Notes: generated by a model not told the origin, from the letters alone. Positions 35,140 to 44,185 are shown, counted from the stretch's first letter. The stretch: DNA of 64,000 nucleotides from Calothrix sp. PCC 7103 (GCF_000331305.1 NZ_KB217478.1:4871595-4935594); one strand, 5' to 3'. Program-made: numbers and translations.

Positions 35140-36003
35140 ATGATAAAAAGTCCACTACGCTACCCAGGAGGTAAATCAAAAGCCATTGACCAGATAGCCG
35201 AACATATACCCAATAGTTTCTCCGAGTACAGAGAACCCTTCGTAGGTGGTGGTTCTGTCTTTATATACTTAAAACAAAAGTTTCCTTATCTCAAGTTTTG
35301 GATTAATGATTTAAATCGCGAATTGTTCCTGTTTTGGAAATTCTCTCAATCTCACCTTCCACAACTTATAGAAGAAATACATTGCATCAAAGATAAATAT
35401 ACCAACGGCAAGCAACTATTTGAAGAATTAACGAAAGTAGATACTAACACCTTATCTGATTTTGAGAGAGCAGTACGCTTTTTCGTCCTCAATAGAATTA
35501 CCTTTTCTGGCACCGTCGAGTCTGGGGGATATTCCGAGCAAGCTTTCCACAAACGGTTTACAAAATCATCTATAGAGCGTTTAGAAAAATTAGAGAGTAT
35601 CTTAACAGCAGACGTAAAAATTACCAATTTAGATTATAGCGAACTATTACAAGCAGAGGGTCAAGACATATTTATATTTTTAGACCCACCTTATTTTACA
35701 GCAACTAAATCTAAATTATATGGTAAATCTGGAGATTTACACATTTCATTCGAGCATCAAAGGTTTGCAACACTCGTACAAAATTGTCCCCAACGCTGGT
35801 TAATAACCTACGATGACTCACCCTCTATTAGAGAAAACTTTAAATCTTCTTACCTAAACGAGTGGGAATTGCAGTATGGAATGAATAATTATAAACAAAA
35901 CGGCGCCAAAAAAGGCAAAGAGTTACTCATCACCAATTATAATGTAAACAATCACGAAAACCTACAAGCACCAACACAGTTAAGTTTGGAGCTTCTATAT
36001 TAA
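35140..36003 (+). CDS. D12-class N6-adenine DNA methyltransferase (Dam-like)
   Basis: The product has 287 residues: SPLRYPGGKSKAIDQIAEHI (motif X/SAM-binding start), YREPFVGGGSVF (motif I) and IFLDPPYFTATKS (catalytic motif IV DPPY). The order fits alpha-class (D12) enzymes such as Dam. No restriction gene is adjacent, so it appears solitary; cyanobacteria often methylate GATC or related sites with such enzymes. Target specificity is not readable here. No start ambiguity. Confidence 0.9.
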   Translation: MIKSPLRYPGGKSKAIDQIAEHIPNSFSEYREPFVGGGSVFIYLKQKFPYLKFWINDLNRELFLFWKFSQSHLPQLIEEIHCIKDKYTNGKQLFEELTKVDTNTLSDFERAVRFFVLNRITFSGTVESGGYSEQAFHKRFTKSSIERLEKLESILTADVKITNLDYSELLQAEGQDIFIFLDPPYFTATKSKLYGKSGDLHISFEHQRFATLVQNCPQRWLITYDDSPSIRENFKSSYLNEWELQYGMNNYKQNGAKKGKELLITNYNVNNHENLQAPTQLSLELLY

Positions 36004-36069
36004 CCACGCTTAAAGCAGGCGCCATACATACATCCTACATTTATGTTACTTATTACACAAAATTTTCGT

Positions 36070-36150
36070 TTACATCACCGCATAATCACTCATTTCCCGC
36101 ATATAAGGAGGATAAAATCCTAATACAATATCTTGTTTCGGCACACCTAA
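36070..36150 (-). pseudogene. C-terminal remnant of a second xisI
   Basis: Twenty-six codons on the minus strand reading LGVPKQDIVLGFYPPYMREM then SDYAVM and stop, matching the end of the intact XisI (LGVPASDIVIGFYSPFKRQF then TPYAV). The start of the gene has gone: a TAG lies directly upstream. A xisHI unit therefore once stood on both sides of the Dam-like gene, or a duplicated copy decayed. Confidence 0.75.
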
Positions 36151-36213
36151 CTATACTGGCGCCTATAAAACTCACATCTATATAGTACTCATACTCTAAG
36201 TAGTCATTATAAA

Positions 36214-36498
36214 TTATTTTTTAAAGACAAAATATAAAAGTATAATGGCGCCAACTAACACTAAAATGCCATTAATATTTATACCGGAACTACCAGATGC
36301 AGGTTTGTTAGAAGAGTGAGAGGATGACGTTTTAGGTTTTGGAGGTGTTTTTGATGATTGAGAATGTAAAGGTTTTCCGTGATTTGAGAGAGTCCAAACT
36401 TTACCACATTTGTGGCAATTCCACTGATATCCGATTGTAGCGTTCTTTGGGAAGTGCATTTTTCTTCCGCAATCACATCTTCCTGCTAAGTGAGACAT
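36214..36498 (-). CDS. Zinc-ribbon membrane-anchored small protein
   Basis: Ninety-four residues: an N-terminal ribbon with Cys8, Cys10, Cys28 and Cys31 (GRCDCGRK...WNCHKCGKVW), a Ser/Pro/Lys-rich linker (about 40-70) and one C-terminal membrane helix (NGILVLVGAIILLYFVF). It is the last gene of a four-gene minus-strand unit, 25 bases after the PIN protein. The ribbon would lie in the cytoplasm next to the membrane, tethering nucleic acid or a partner protein. I know no named family for it. Confidence 0.7.
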   Translation of the reverse strand: MSHLAGRCDCGRKMHFPKNATIGYQWNCHKCGKVWTLSNHGKPLHSQSSKTPPKPKTSSSHSSNKPASGSSGININGILVLVGAIILLYFVFKK

Positions 36499-36523
36499 TG
36501 TTTTCTCCTGTTAGGGTATACTA

Positions 36524-37690
36524 TTAGTTATTCTTTTTTAACTTAGTAAGCGACTTTTTAACGCTTTTATAATCGCTGTAGCTGGGTGAAATTTCTGACA
36601 GCATTTTTACAGCTTCTGCTTTTTGACCATGTGAAGCTAAAACTTCAATTGCATATTTGTGCTTGAGTCTATTTAAGCGCTGCTCACCTTCTTTATCTAG
36701 GCGCAAAGCTTGTTGGTTTTTGAGAACTTGCAGTTCATTCAAAGCAAGTCTTAAAGTTGATGGCTCTTTTGTATTTTGGAATTCAATTATAGATGATTCG
36801 GCTTTAATAATGAGGTCAGGGGGAGTTGCTTTTACAGGTTGATTACCACTGACTTGTTCAGCTATAAGTGCCGCTGAATTATTACCCGTAAAGTTATTAA
36901 ATGTTGATAAAGCAATTACCGCAGCACAAGCAGCAGTTAAACCAATAATTATAGGAGTTAAAAACTGTTTTTTTTGCGGTGGTGTATTTTGAGAATGTTG
37001 ATGCTGTGACTGTGCGTTACCTTGCAGCTTTGGTGGTTTTATAGTTTGTTGTATTGGACGTGATTGTTTATTCTTTTTTTTATTTGGTTGATTTTGTGGC
37101 TTTGGAAAATTATTCTGTTGTTTATTAGTTTGTCCATAATTAGAGTGAGATACATTTTTTTGAGTTTGTTTTATTCGTTGATAAGCATCAGAAATGGGTT
37201 GGGGAATTTGATTGCGGTGATAATCTAGGTAAAACCAATCAGAAAGGGTTTTAGCGCTAAGTACACAAAAGTTTGGCAACCCAGACTGTCCTGATAAACC
37301 TTTCATTGTTGAGTCGTAAGTAACAAGAATTACCACACAATTGGGGTTTTCTCTAGCTAATCGATGCGCGCAGGCAATAATCTGTCTGTCTTTTTCATTG
37401 TCTAAGGGAATGTCACGGTTATCTTCATTCGGTTGAATTCTATAACGACCTCCTTTAGCAAGAAAATCAAGAAGCTCCTTTGCAGCATGAAAATTAGAGT
37501 CGCTTTTTTGTTGAGATATTTTGCTAATTTCTGCATAGGTGGCGCCGGGTATATAGCATTCTCCAAGTTTTTGATTGTTCTGCCATACTTGTAACCTATT
37601 TGACTTATCTGCACTTAACAAAGCAATAGTATCGAATACTAACAGGTGTTTATATTCAAATACTGGTTTATTTGTGGTAAGGTTAGTCAT
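36524..37690 (-). CDS. Membrane-anchored PIN-domain protein
   Basis: The product has 388 residues. Residues about 14-160 form a PIN-type RNase fold with acidic residues at Asp20 (LLVFDTIALL), Glu54 (TYAEIS), Asp101 (NEKDRQIIACA) and Asp126 (VTYDSTM). A Gln/Asn/Pro/Lys-rich linker (about 165-240) leads to one membrane helix (TPIIIGLTAACAAVIALSTF) and a helical C-terminal tail. It lies 23 bases after the CHAT protein gene and 25 before the zinc-ribbon gene. An RNase that is held at the membrane and released or activated by the caspase-like protein is a plausible but untested idea. Confidence 0.7.
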   Translation of the reverse strand: MTNLTTNKPVFEYKHLLVFDTIALLSADKSNRLQVWQNNQKLGECYIPGATYAEISKISQQKSDSNFHAAKELLDFLAKGGRYRIQPNEDNRDIPLDNEKDRQIIACAHRLARENPNCVVILVTYDSTMKGLSGQSGLPNFCVLSAKTLSDWFYLDYHRNQIPQPISDAYQRIKQTQKNVSHSNYGQTNKQQNNFPKPQNQPNKKKNKQSRPIQQTIKPPKLQGNAQSQHQHSQNTPPQKKQFLTPIIIGLTAACAAVIALSTFNNFTGNNSAALIAEQVSGNQPVKATPPDLIIKAESSIIEFQNTKEPSTLRLALNELQVLKNQQALRLDKEGEQRLNRLKHKYAIEVLASHGQKAEAVKMLSEISPSYSDYKSVKKSLTKLKKNN

Positions 37691-37713
37691 TTATGTTCTC
37701 CAAATTATGTAGT

Positions 37714-40281
37714 TTATGGAAGCAACTTTTCAATATTTTGAATACGACGTTCTAATTGAGACCACTGTTGTATATCACGACGAGTAATACCTTTGACACT
37801 ACGTCCTTGTTGCAGCAATTGTTTCGCACGTGAAAAGTTTTTATTTCCAACTTCTAAATCCGCAAGTTCAACACAAGCACCTAAATTTTTCTTTTGTTTG
37901 AGTGAATTTTCAAAACAGTTACGAGCTTGTGCAGCATTCTTAGCAATATGTCGGTAATAACAACCAAACTCGTACCAAAAATATCCTGTTTGCTGATTAT
38001 CTAAATCAATTGCTAGCTGATAATATTTTTGTACTTTTTCGCGAAAGTTTACTCCTTTGAGTTGATAACATTGAGCCATATATAAATGAGCAAGTCCATG
38101 TTTAGGATTATCTTTGATTACATTATTTAAATATTCGATTGCTTTATCAATTCGTGATGACCCTTCTTGAGTTATAAGACGCGCATAATGTAAGTGTACG
38201 TACTGAGTGATTCGATTAAGTGTTTGAATATTCGCACCTGATTTTTGTTTCTTTTTAACCGCAATTAAAACATTCAAGTAAGTTTTCTCAGCTTGATGCA
38301 ATCCATTATCAAAATCTCTAACTATATTTGCAGCGTTAATAATTTCTTCCCAATATTGTACTGGTATATCTAATGTGTGTTGAGCAATAAACGATGTTAG
38401 TGATTTATAAGTATTTTGATTTAAATACTCTCGAAAATGCTTAAAGATATTAAATAATGCTTGGTAGACATATTTATTTTTTAGGTAATTATCAAGAGCA
38501 AGACTAATAAACTTTTGAAGTAGGGGAATTAACTCATTCCTAAGCAAGGTATCTTGACTTACAGCATTGTAAAACTTTAAATAATTGTTCTGTAGCCAAG
38601 TACTAGTTTGAGAAATTGCTTCATTTTTTTGTTGTTGATTCCCATTTTTAATAACTAATGCTAAATACTGGCGCCTAATAACTTTATCTTCTCGATACTT
38701 TTGCTGCAACGCTTCATATATTTTTATCCAAACTGACCATTCTGGAGAGTCATCTTTCTGTGGTTTTAAAGCTTGAATATTCGGATAATCTTGCAAGATT
38801 TTGATAACAAGATTATCATTGCCATTCATAGCCAATCCTTTTAAACAATCTAACATCCAAGACTGATGCATTTCCTGAGTTGCATCTAAAGTTGGAATTG
38901 TGACGGTTAAATATTGTTCTAAAGATGATGGTGGATAAATTTTGCTGGTTTTTTGTAAGTTAACGTTATTGTCTATTTTTAGTCGTTGAAATCGACCTTT
39001 AGCAATAGTGACTAAATTTTTTAATTCGTTGTTTAAGGCACCGTCAACAACTTTCTGAACTGCTTGTTTAGAATATTCGGGTAAACATAGCGATAAAATT
39101 TCTACGGGTGTGGCAATGCCATACTGATAAAAGCTGCAAATAACTCCAAAAACTTGATAAACCGGGTATGAGTTCCCTCTAGGCAATTTTTGAATGTAAG
39201 CAATAATATCTTTTTCGCTTAGTGGTTGTGATGTAGAAGGAGTTTTTTGCCTACTCACCGTTATAGGCATTTGAGGAGAAAGATTCTTAATATTCTCTTC
39301 CTTAAAGGTAATGACTCGCTTTTGAGATACATTTGGCTGCTTGTTAACAAGGATATTACTGGCTTTTTCTACATTTTCTAACGGTTTTGGGTTTGGCTGA
39401 ATACCATTTTCCCATAAAAGTGGCGCCGAATTTTGTAAAATACTTTCTAGATAAATGGCAACTCTACCTTCGTCAAAAGCTCTTTTAATAACATCTTTAT
39501 TATTTATATTGTTATAGCCTAATCCATCATAAAATCCTTCAGCAAATACAATTGCTGCTCTATCATCAAATTGCTGATTTATGCCAATGACATAATTAAT
39601 ATGTTGACTAATTAATGTAGCAAGTTTGGATGAATAACAGGCATTAAGTAACACACATTTAATATACTCAGTATGTAGTTTAAACAATTCTGTTAATGCT
39701 TGTGGAAATACAGGTTTGTGTTGACCCATATCATCCTCTAACACCAAGCTGCCATCCTCCATACCGTGACCGCAAAAATGGACAATACTTGGGCGTTCTT
39801 CTGCAATTGCTCTACGAATATCATGAGAGCGTACAGCAGTTCTAATTTTAATTGCAAATAAATCTTGGTTTACAGATCGCTCAATAGCCTGTTTTATTTT
39901 CCGAATTTCTCTACCCAAACGTAGTTTATCAGGAACAGATTCCAAAACTAAAATTTTCTGTTGCTGATTAGTTAGTTCTGGAGAGACACTAGATAAAGAA
40001 ACCGTAGGTGCTTCTAATATCAATAGGTCTTGGGCAATAGCTTGTAAGCGTAAATTTCCAGGGTTTGATTCACGTGCAGCATAAATTAGTTCGGAAAACC
40101 ATCCTTGAGCTTCTGCTGTTCTAATTAAGTCGAAGACAATTGTTTCTAAGTTGTTATCTCTAGTTATTTCATTTAAATTTTTCTTTAGCTCATAATATAA
40201 CATTAGCTCAAACCGTGACTTATCAGGGAAAGCATCGATTAAAGCATCTCGTAGTTGTTTACGTTGCTGAGAAGACGGCAT
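37714..40281 (-). CDS. EAD1-CHAT caspase-like protein with helical repeat tail
   Basis: The product has 855 residues. Residues 1-87 are an effector-associated domain 1 (SRFELMLYYELKKNLNEITR; EAQGWFSELIYAARESNPGN). Residues about 105-290 are a CHAT protease domain with catalytic His172 (HFCGHGMEDGSLVLEDD) and Cys215 (VLLNACYSSKL). The remaining part, with TPR-like helices (HLYMAQCYQLKGVNFREKVQ; AARNCFENSLKQKKNLGACV), probably senses or binds partners. EAD and caspase-like domains are known from bacterial conflict systems in which adaptors recruit effectors by EAD-EAD contact. No other EAD1 protein occurs in the window, so its partner is unknown. Confidence 0.85.
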   Translation of the reverse strand: MPSSQQRKQLRDALIDAFPDKSRFELMLYYELKKNLNEITRDNNLETIVFDLIRTAEAQGWFSELIYAARESNPGNLRLQAIAQDLLILEAPTVSLSSVSPELTNQQQKILVLESVPDKLRLGREIRKIKQAIERSVNQDLFAIKIRTAVRSHDIRRAIAEERPSIVHFCGHGMEDGSLVLEDDMGQHKPVFPQALTELFKLHTEYIKCVLLNACYSSKLATLISQHINYVIGINQQFDDRAAIVFAEGFYDGLGYNNINNKDVIKRAFDEGRVAIYLESILQNSAPLLWENGIQPNPKPLENVEKASNILVNKQPNVSQKRVITFKEENIKNLSPQMPITVSRQKTPSTSQPLSEKDIIAYIQKLPRGNSYPVYQVFGVICSFYQYGIATPVEILSLCLPEYSKQAVQKVVDGALNNELKNLVTIAKGRFQRLKIDNNVNLQKTSKIYPPSSLEQYLTVTIPTLDATQEMHQSWMLDCLKGLAMNGNDNLVIKILQDYPNIQALKPQKDDSPEWSVWIKIYEALQQKYREDKVIRRQYLALVIKNGNQQQKNEAISQTSTWLQNNYLKFYNAVSQDTLLRNELIPLLQKFISLALDNYLKNKYVYQALFNIFKHFREYLNQNTYKSLTSFIAQHTLDIPVQYWEEIINAANIVRDFDNGLHQAEKTYLNVLIAVKKKQKSGANIQTLNRITQYVHLHYARLITQEGSSRIDKAIEYLNNVIKDNPKHGLAHLYMAQCYQLKGVNFREKVQKYYQLAIDLDNQQTGYFWYEFGCYYRHIAKNAAQARNCFENSLKQKKNLGACVELADLEVGNKNFSRAKQLLQQGRSVKGITRRDIQQWSQLERRIQNIEKLLP

Positions 40282-40337
40282 TATATTTATGAATAAAAGT
40301 TAATTTTTTTACATATAGATTAAGAAGCTCATAGTAT

Positions 40338-40562
40338 TTATTTACTACTAGGTTGCATCTTGTTGAGCGCTTCTAACGCTGCTATTCTTTGCTCAAGTTC
40401 AAGCATCCTACGTATTAATGGTACATCTCCTTCACAGCCTAAATAATGAGCCAAAGCATCAACCATCACCTTGGTTTTAGTCGTGCGACTCTCAATAGCA
40501 TAAGCAACAAGACGCTCATCCAACTCTGATGGTATCCGAACGCAAAATTGTTGTGAAGCCAT
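40338..40562 (-). CDS. Ribbon-helix-helix-type small DNA-binding protein
   Basis: Seventy-four residues: FCVRIPSELDERLVAYAIES followed by RTTKTKVMVDALAHYLG, the beta-strand plus two helices of ribbon-helix-helix proteins, then a short coiled coil. It is the first gene of the unit with the CHAT, PIN and zinc-ribbon genes, 56 bases before the CHAT start. It probably represses this operon. An antitoxin role is an alternative reading, given the PIN protein downstream. Confidence 0.7.
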   Translation of the reverse strand: MASQQFCVRIPSELDERLVAYAIESRTTKTKVMVDALAHYLGCEGDVPLIRRMLELEQRIAALEALNKMQPSSK

Positions 40563-41331
40563 AACAGTAACTACTAAAGCACAGCTTTGTGTATAACAAT
40601 GTATATTTTTAAATTACAACAAAAATTATGTGTCATCGGTAAATATTTGGCATTCTCATGTTCAAAGTTTTTACCGCAGCAACGGAAACTACTGCTACGG
40701 TTGACAAGCATCGACACATTAAGAAATATAACAACAATTGTCAACGCTGTAACATGATGATGGTGGTGGTGTCGATGTATAAATATTTTATTCAATAACC
40801 GAGAATTTCCGGAAAGATGATATTTGTTCTTGAAGAAAACCATAATCATTGCCCAAACATGAGAAGCGCTGTTATGTCTATAGCTCAAAATCATCATATT
40901 CAAGCGTTTGTTGACATACCTTATGGGTATATGCAGAAGTTGAGCCAACCGAAAACCTAGCAACTCTTGCAGAGAAGTGTGCAATTGAACTACTGCGAGA
41001 AAGCAATCTTCATCCTACGTTGGTTAGATTAATTCAAAAAAATTCCAAAATATAAAGCCAAGTAAATTCAACATTGGGGAAGGTCAAAGTGTATATTTTG
41101 ATAATCCTGTTGGAGTCGAGAATTTTATTTAATCAAATAAATGAAGGTAAGACAGAGGCGCCGACCGTTACCTCAAGCTTTACTAAAACCTTTGCAAATT
41201 ATCATTAAAATCAAATTACTTTTTTCATTTATAAAAAAATAGTACCCTGTTGTGTACCAAACAAAGTACGTAATCCTAGGGAAGCGCTGTGATGAATTAC
41301 TTAGATAACAATTCACACAGGATAAAAAATT
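40563..41331. other. Spacer upstream of the CHAT operon with degenerate coding traces
   Basis: It should hold the promoter of the RHH-CHAT-PIN unit at its left end. The plus strand carries broken coding stretches (see 40874-41132). A minus-strand frame with a run of histidines (CATGATGATGG-type DNA at about 40755) was rejected as chance. No complete gene is seen before the peptidoglycan-binding protein. Confidence 0.4.
40874..41132 (+). pseudogene. Frame-broken coding remnant of unknown identity
   Basis: Three stretches in different frames look coding: MSIAQNHHIQAFVDIPYG from ATG 40874; EPTENLATLAEKCAIELLRE followed by SNLHPTLVRLIQ ending at TAA 41053; and KFNIGEGQSVYFDNPVGVEN ending at TAA 41130. 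They are consistent with one or two short genes damaged by indels. I do not recognise the family; the last piece resembles start regions of cyanobacterial proteins near effector-associated domains, but that is only an impression. Confidence 0.35.
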
Positions 41332-41844
41332 ATGACCGACACATTTAACGCAACCGCTCAACTTCAAAAACCCGTACTCAAAGAAGGTTCTAAGGGTGAT
41401 GCAGTTAAAGAGTTACAAGGACTACTACTAAAATACGGTGCATACGTAACAATTGGCAGTTCCGGCGCCTGCGTATTTCCAGGAGAGGAAGTAATTGATG
41501 GTAGCTTTGGTCCCAAAACCACAACCGCAGTTAAACTATTCCAAGCACGGATGTTTTTATTACAAGATGGTGTTGTTGGTGATAAAACTTGGCGTTCATT
41601 GTTCAAAGGCGCCCCCGTTGATATGCCTGTTCTAAAAAAAGGCAGCAAAGGAGACTTAGTTAAGGCAGTTCAACAGAGACTATCAATTGGTGGTTATGAA
41701 GTTGGCGCCATTGATGGCGACTTTGGCAACCGTCTAGAAAAAGCTGTAAGACAGTTACAAAAAAATACTGGCTTACCTGTTGATAGTGTAGTTGGCGACC
41801 GCACTTGGTTTGAGTTAAGCAAGATTAGTACAATTTTCTGCTAA
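41332..41844 (+). CDS. Protein with two peptidoglycan-binding domains
   Basis: The product has 170 residues with GGATAAAAAATT before the ATG. Two PG_binding_1 repeats: residues about 16-90 (LKEGSKGDAVKELQGLLLKY...FGPKTTTAVKLFQARM...VGDKTWRSL) and about 97-165 (LKKGSKGDLVKAVQQRLSIG...FGNRLEKAVRQLQK...VGDRTWFEL). There is no signal peptide and no catalytic domain, so export or association with another enzyme is unexplained. It may be a cargo or anchoring domain protein. Confidence 0.85.
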   Translation: MTDTFNATAQLQKPVLKEGSKGDAVKELQGLLLKYGAYVTIGSSGACVFPGEEVIDGSFGPKTTTAVKLFQARMFLLQDGVVGDKTWRSLFKGAPVDMPVLKKGSKGDLVKAVQQRLSIGGYEVGAIDGDFGNRLEKAVRQLQKNTGLPVDSVVGDRTWFELSKISTIFC

Positions 41845-41947
41845 GATTTTCACCTTATATATATAGATAACAGGCGCCAGTTAAGTTAGTACGGCGCCAT
41901 ATATAGGAATGTACTCTCTTTACAGTGGGTAAATATAAGCAATGAAT

Positions 41948-41980
41948 GCGCTCCTGAAATCTGACGGGGCGCCTTTTTTA
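41948..41980 (+). terminator. Intrinsic terminator-like hairpin (plus strand)
   Basis: GCGCTCC pairs with GGGGCGC (one G-U pair) around an 11-base loop, followed by CTTTTTTA. It stands about 100 bases after the peptidoglycan-binding gene and would end its transcript. Confidence 0.55.
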
Positions 41981-41983
41981 TGC

Positions 41984-42016
41984 ATAAAAAACCCAATCTC
42001 TTTGCTAGAGATTGGG
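41984..42016 (-). terminator. Intrinsic terminator of the hsp20 gene
   Basis: On the minus strand CCCAATCTCT pairs perfectly with AGAGATTGGG around a five-base loop and is followed by TTTTTTATG. It is 43 bases past the hsp20 stop, a textbook factor-independent terminator and the clearest one in the window. Confidence 0.85.
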
Positions 42017-42058
42017 CGCCATATTTATATTACCTTTTCAACCAATTGCAATAGATGA

Positions 42059-42487
42059 TTATGCAGAGACTTCCCCAAGGTTAACTTTAACTACCTTATT
42101 TTTTTCTGTTTCGCTCTTTGGTAGTGTCAAATTTAAAATACCGTCTTTGTATTCTGCTGTTACGGCTGTATTTTGGATGCGCGCGCGTAATGGAATTACA
42201 CGTTGGAACTTGCCGTAATAAAATTCGCTTCTGGTTTTACCGTTATCTTCAGTTTTAGTTTCGGTTTTGCGTTCAGCTACTATTTTCACTGCGTTTTCGG
42301 TAACTTCTATATCTACATCTTTGGCTTCAACACCAGGCAGTTCTAATTTGAGGTACACAGCTTCATCTGTTTCGTGAAGTTCCGCAGCAGGTGTCCTAAA
42401 TGCAGGCGCCTGGAGTTCTTCAAACAATGAATCCAATTGACGAGTCATTGCATTCATTTCTTGCCAAGGGTTATAACGTGCTAACAT
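42059..42487 (-). CDS. hspA: Small heat-shock protein (Hsp20/alpha-crystallin)
   Basis: The product has 142 residues. The alpha-crystallin domain spans about 40-135 (ELHETDEAVYLKLELPGVEA; VDIEVTENAVKIVAERK; the C-terminal GILNLTLPKSE with the conserved G-x-L). It forms oligomers that hold unfolded proteins, in cyanobacteria also near thylakoid membranes. Standard length, ATG behind AGGAGC; a single-gene unit with its own terminator. Confidence 0.95.
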   Translation of the reverse strand: MLARYNPWQEMNAMTRQLDSLFEELQAPAFRTPAAELHETDEAVYLKLELPGVEAKDVDIEVTENAVKIVAERKTETKTEDNGKTRSEFYYGKFQRVIPLRARIQNTAVTAEYKDGILNLTLPKSETEKNKVVKVNLGEVSA

Positions 42488-43063
42488 TTTGTATTGCTCC
42501 TTTTAGCTCTTGTTTGATTAATTAGTTCGGTTTATTGTTTCGTATGTCCTTATAGTAATAAAGGCTAAAAGAATTGGAAATACGGTTTATATCACTTTTG
42601 CATTTATGAAAACCGACCATTATTAATGGGATATTTAGAAGTAGTGTAAATACGAATAATCTTAGTACGGTAAACTCAACCAAGGCGCCGAATAGCAAAT
42701 AAAAATATTGTAGGTTGGGGAGGCACCGCGTTGCCGGGGTTCCCCCGGTTGTAGCGCGTGCCGTTGGAGGCTTTGCGTAACCCAACTTGAAACTATAACA
42801 ATGTCGTAAATATTGATATTACGTCACATCAGCTTCGGGTGGTATTGGTTTACAGGGTAGGTTAGTACGCCTACCTTGAGATAACTGTGTCATGGTAATA
42901 AAACGCGAGTTATATTGATTTTATTATGGCGCCGCTGACACTTTTTGCAATTCATGAAAATCTAGGCGCCTATCCTAGAAATTTTTAGTTTGACTTGTAA
43001 AAAGCGCTTTTTCTGGCTTAATTACATTAAAGTGTCTCAATTACTGAGTACAGATATAAGATA
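42488..43063. other. Spacer upstream of hsp20 with a GC-rich dispersed repeat
   Basis: The hsp20 promoter and leader lie at the left. A GC-rich repeat fills 42714-42786. Three GGCGCC palindromes occur in this spacer. An 87-codon minus-strand frame was rejected because it runs through the repeat. Nothing else is recognised. Confidence 0.4.
42714..42786. repeat. Dispersed GC-rich palindromic repeat (GTTGGG...CCCAAC)
   Basis: Outer ends GTTGGG and CCCAAC are inverted; inside lie CCGGGG/CCCCCGG and GCACCGCG/CGCGTGC segments. A shorter relative with GTTGGG...CCCAAC is at 58496. Common spacer repeats of this type in cyanobacteria often sit near gene ends. Confidence 0.6.
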
Positions 43064-44185
43064 TTATGGATTTGATTGGTAGAGAGATAAAGCATTGTCA
43101 CGTAAAATAGCGGTAGCTATTATCTCAGCTTCAGGCACAGTAATGTCAGAATCTATAACTGCTTGTGATAGCACTTCTCCTAACAATTGGCGCCCCCATT
43201 TTGCACCCAAATAGTACAATTCTGGTATTGAATGGGCATCAGAAGCATACATTAATTTGGTAGTGGGAGTTAATTCTAGTAACTGTCTGATAGTTTCTCG
43301 CATCCCAGATACGCTTAAAAATGGTACTGCCAACCCAAAATCTAAATAAACTTGAGGGTATACAGAAGCTAAGTAACCAGCTTCCCGCATATAAGGATAG
43401 GAAGCGTGTAGTAATACTATTGGTACACATGAATATTGTGGTGATTCTAGTAAGTGTCGCAAATATAGCGGATTCGCCAATCGTAAATTTAAGTCGGGGT
43501 CTCCGTAACCAGTATGTAATTGCACAGGGAGGCGATATTTTGCTGCAATTAATAATGCTTGTTGCAATAAAAAATCAATTAGGGGTTTATCTGTAAGTCG
43601 TATTTTTTGAGTTAGCGATTTTTCTTTGAGAGTGTCAAAATCAGCTTTTGCTACCTCGAAAGCTACAGGTTGAATATCTAAGCCACTTCGATAACAGGCA
43701 ATACTTTTAAAAGCAACTACCTCATGTGGTGGTGGGTCAAGTTCGCTATTGAATCTGTCTAGGAAAGTGGCAAAATCAGGTGATTGTGGTATTAGCTGTT
43801 CGGCTAAAAGTTCTAATCTTAAAATCCGTCGTACAGCAATAAATTTTTCATGCCATGAAATTGGTAGTATATTTTCTGCTTGTAAACCATCATCTAAATA
43901 AATCGCTTCTAAATTGGCAGCACGAAAGTAAATATTAGTCAATTCTTCTAAGCCTAAACTTTGGCGCCGTGATAAAATTGCCGTTTCCTCAGCTTCACAG
44001 TTTAACAAAGCGGCAACTTCGCGTAAGCTACGCCTATAAAAAAACGTGTAACGAGCATGGTAATTTATAATTTCTGGGTAATAGCTTTCTGTGAAGGCAG
44101 CTGAATAAGGATATTGGGCAGCCACCTCTGGTTTTAATAAGTTGTGGGCGTGTTGGTCAATTAAAGGAATATCAGCTAAATCCAT
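43064..44185 (-). CDS. Amidohydrolase of the FluG N-terminal type
   Basis: The product has 373 residues: LIDQHAHNLL (the H-x-H metal motif) at the N-terminus, LPVQLHTGYGDPDLNL with a further His, and LMYASDAHSIPELYYLGAKW with the metal-binding Asp, the TIM-barrel amidohydrolase plan. Its gene starts seven bases after the glutamine-synthetase-like gene. In fungal FluG these two domains form one protein, amidohydrolase first. Substrate unknown; a glutamylated amine is a reasonable guess given its partner. Confidence 0.8.
   Translation of the reverse strand: MDLADIPLIDQHAHNLLKPEVAAQYPYSAAFTESYYPEIINYHARYTFFYRRSLREVAALLNCEAEETAILSRRQSLGLEELTNIYFRAANLEAIYLDDGLQAENILPISWHEKFIAVRRILRLELLAEQLIPQSPDFATFLDRFNSELDPPPHEVVAFKSIACYRSGLDIQPVAFEVAKADFDTLKEKSLTQKIRLTDKPLIDFLLQQALLIAAKYRLPVQLHTGYGDPDLNLRLANPLYLRHLLESPQYSCVPIVLLHASYPYMREAGYLASVYPQVYLDFGLAVPFLSVSGMRETIRQLLELTPTTKLMYASDAHSIPELYYLGAKWGRQLLGEVLSQAVIDSDITVPEAEIIATAILRDNALSLYQSNP

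Noticed and set aside
40574-40984. 136-codon minus-strand frame with a run of histidines
   Set aside because: The His run comes from a GATGATGGTGG-type repeat; the rest has coding-unlike composition and overlaps better coding traces on the plus strand.
42522-42785. 87-codon minus-strand frame upstream of hsp20
   Set aside because: Its N-terminal part is translated from the GC-rich repeat at 42714; no similarity or conserved features.
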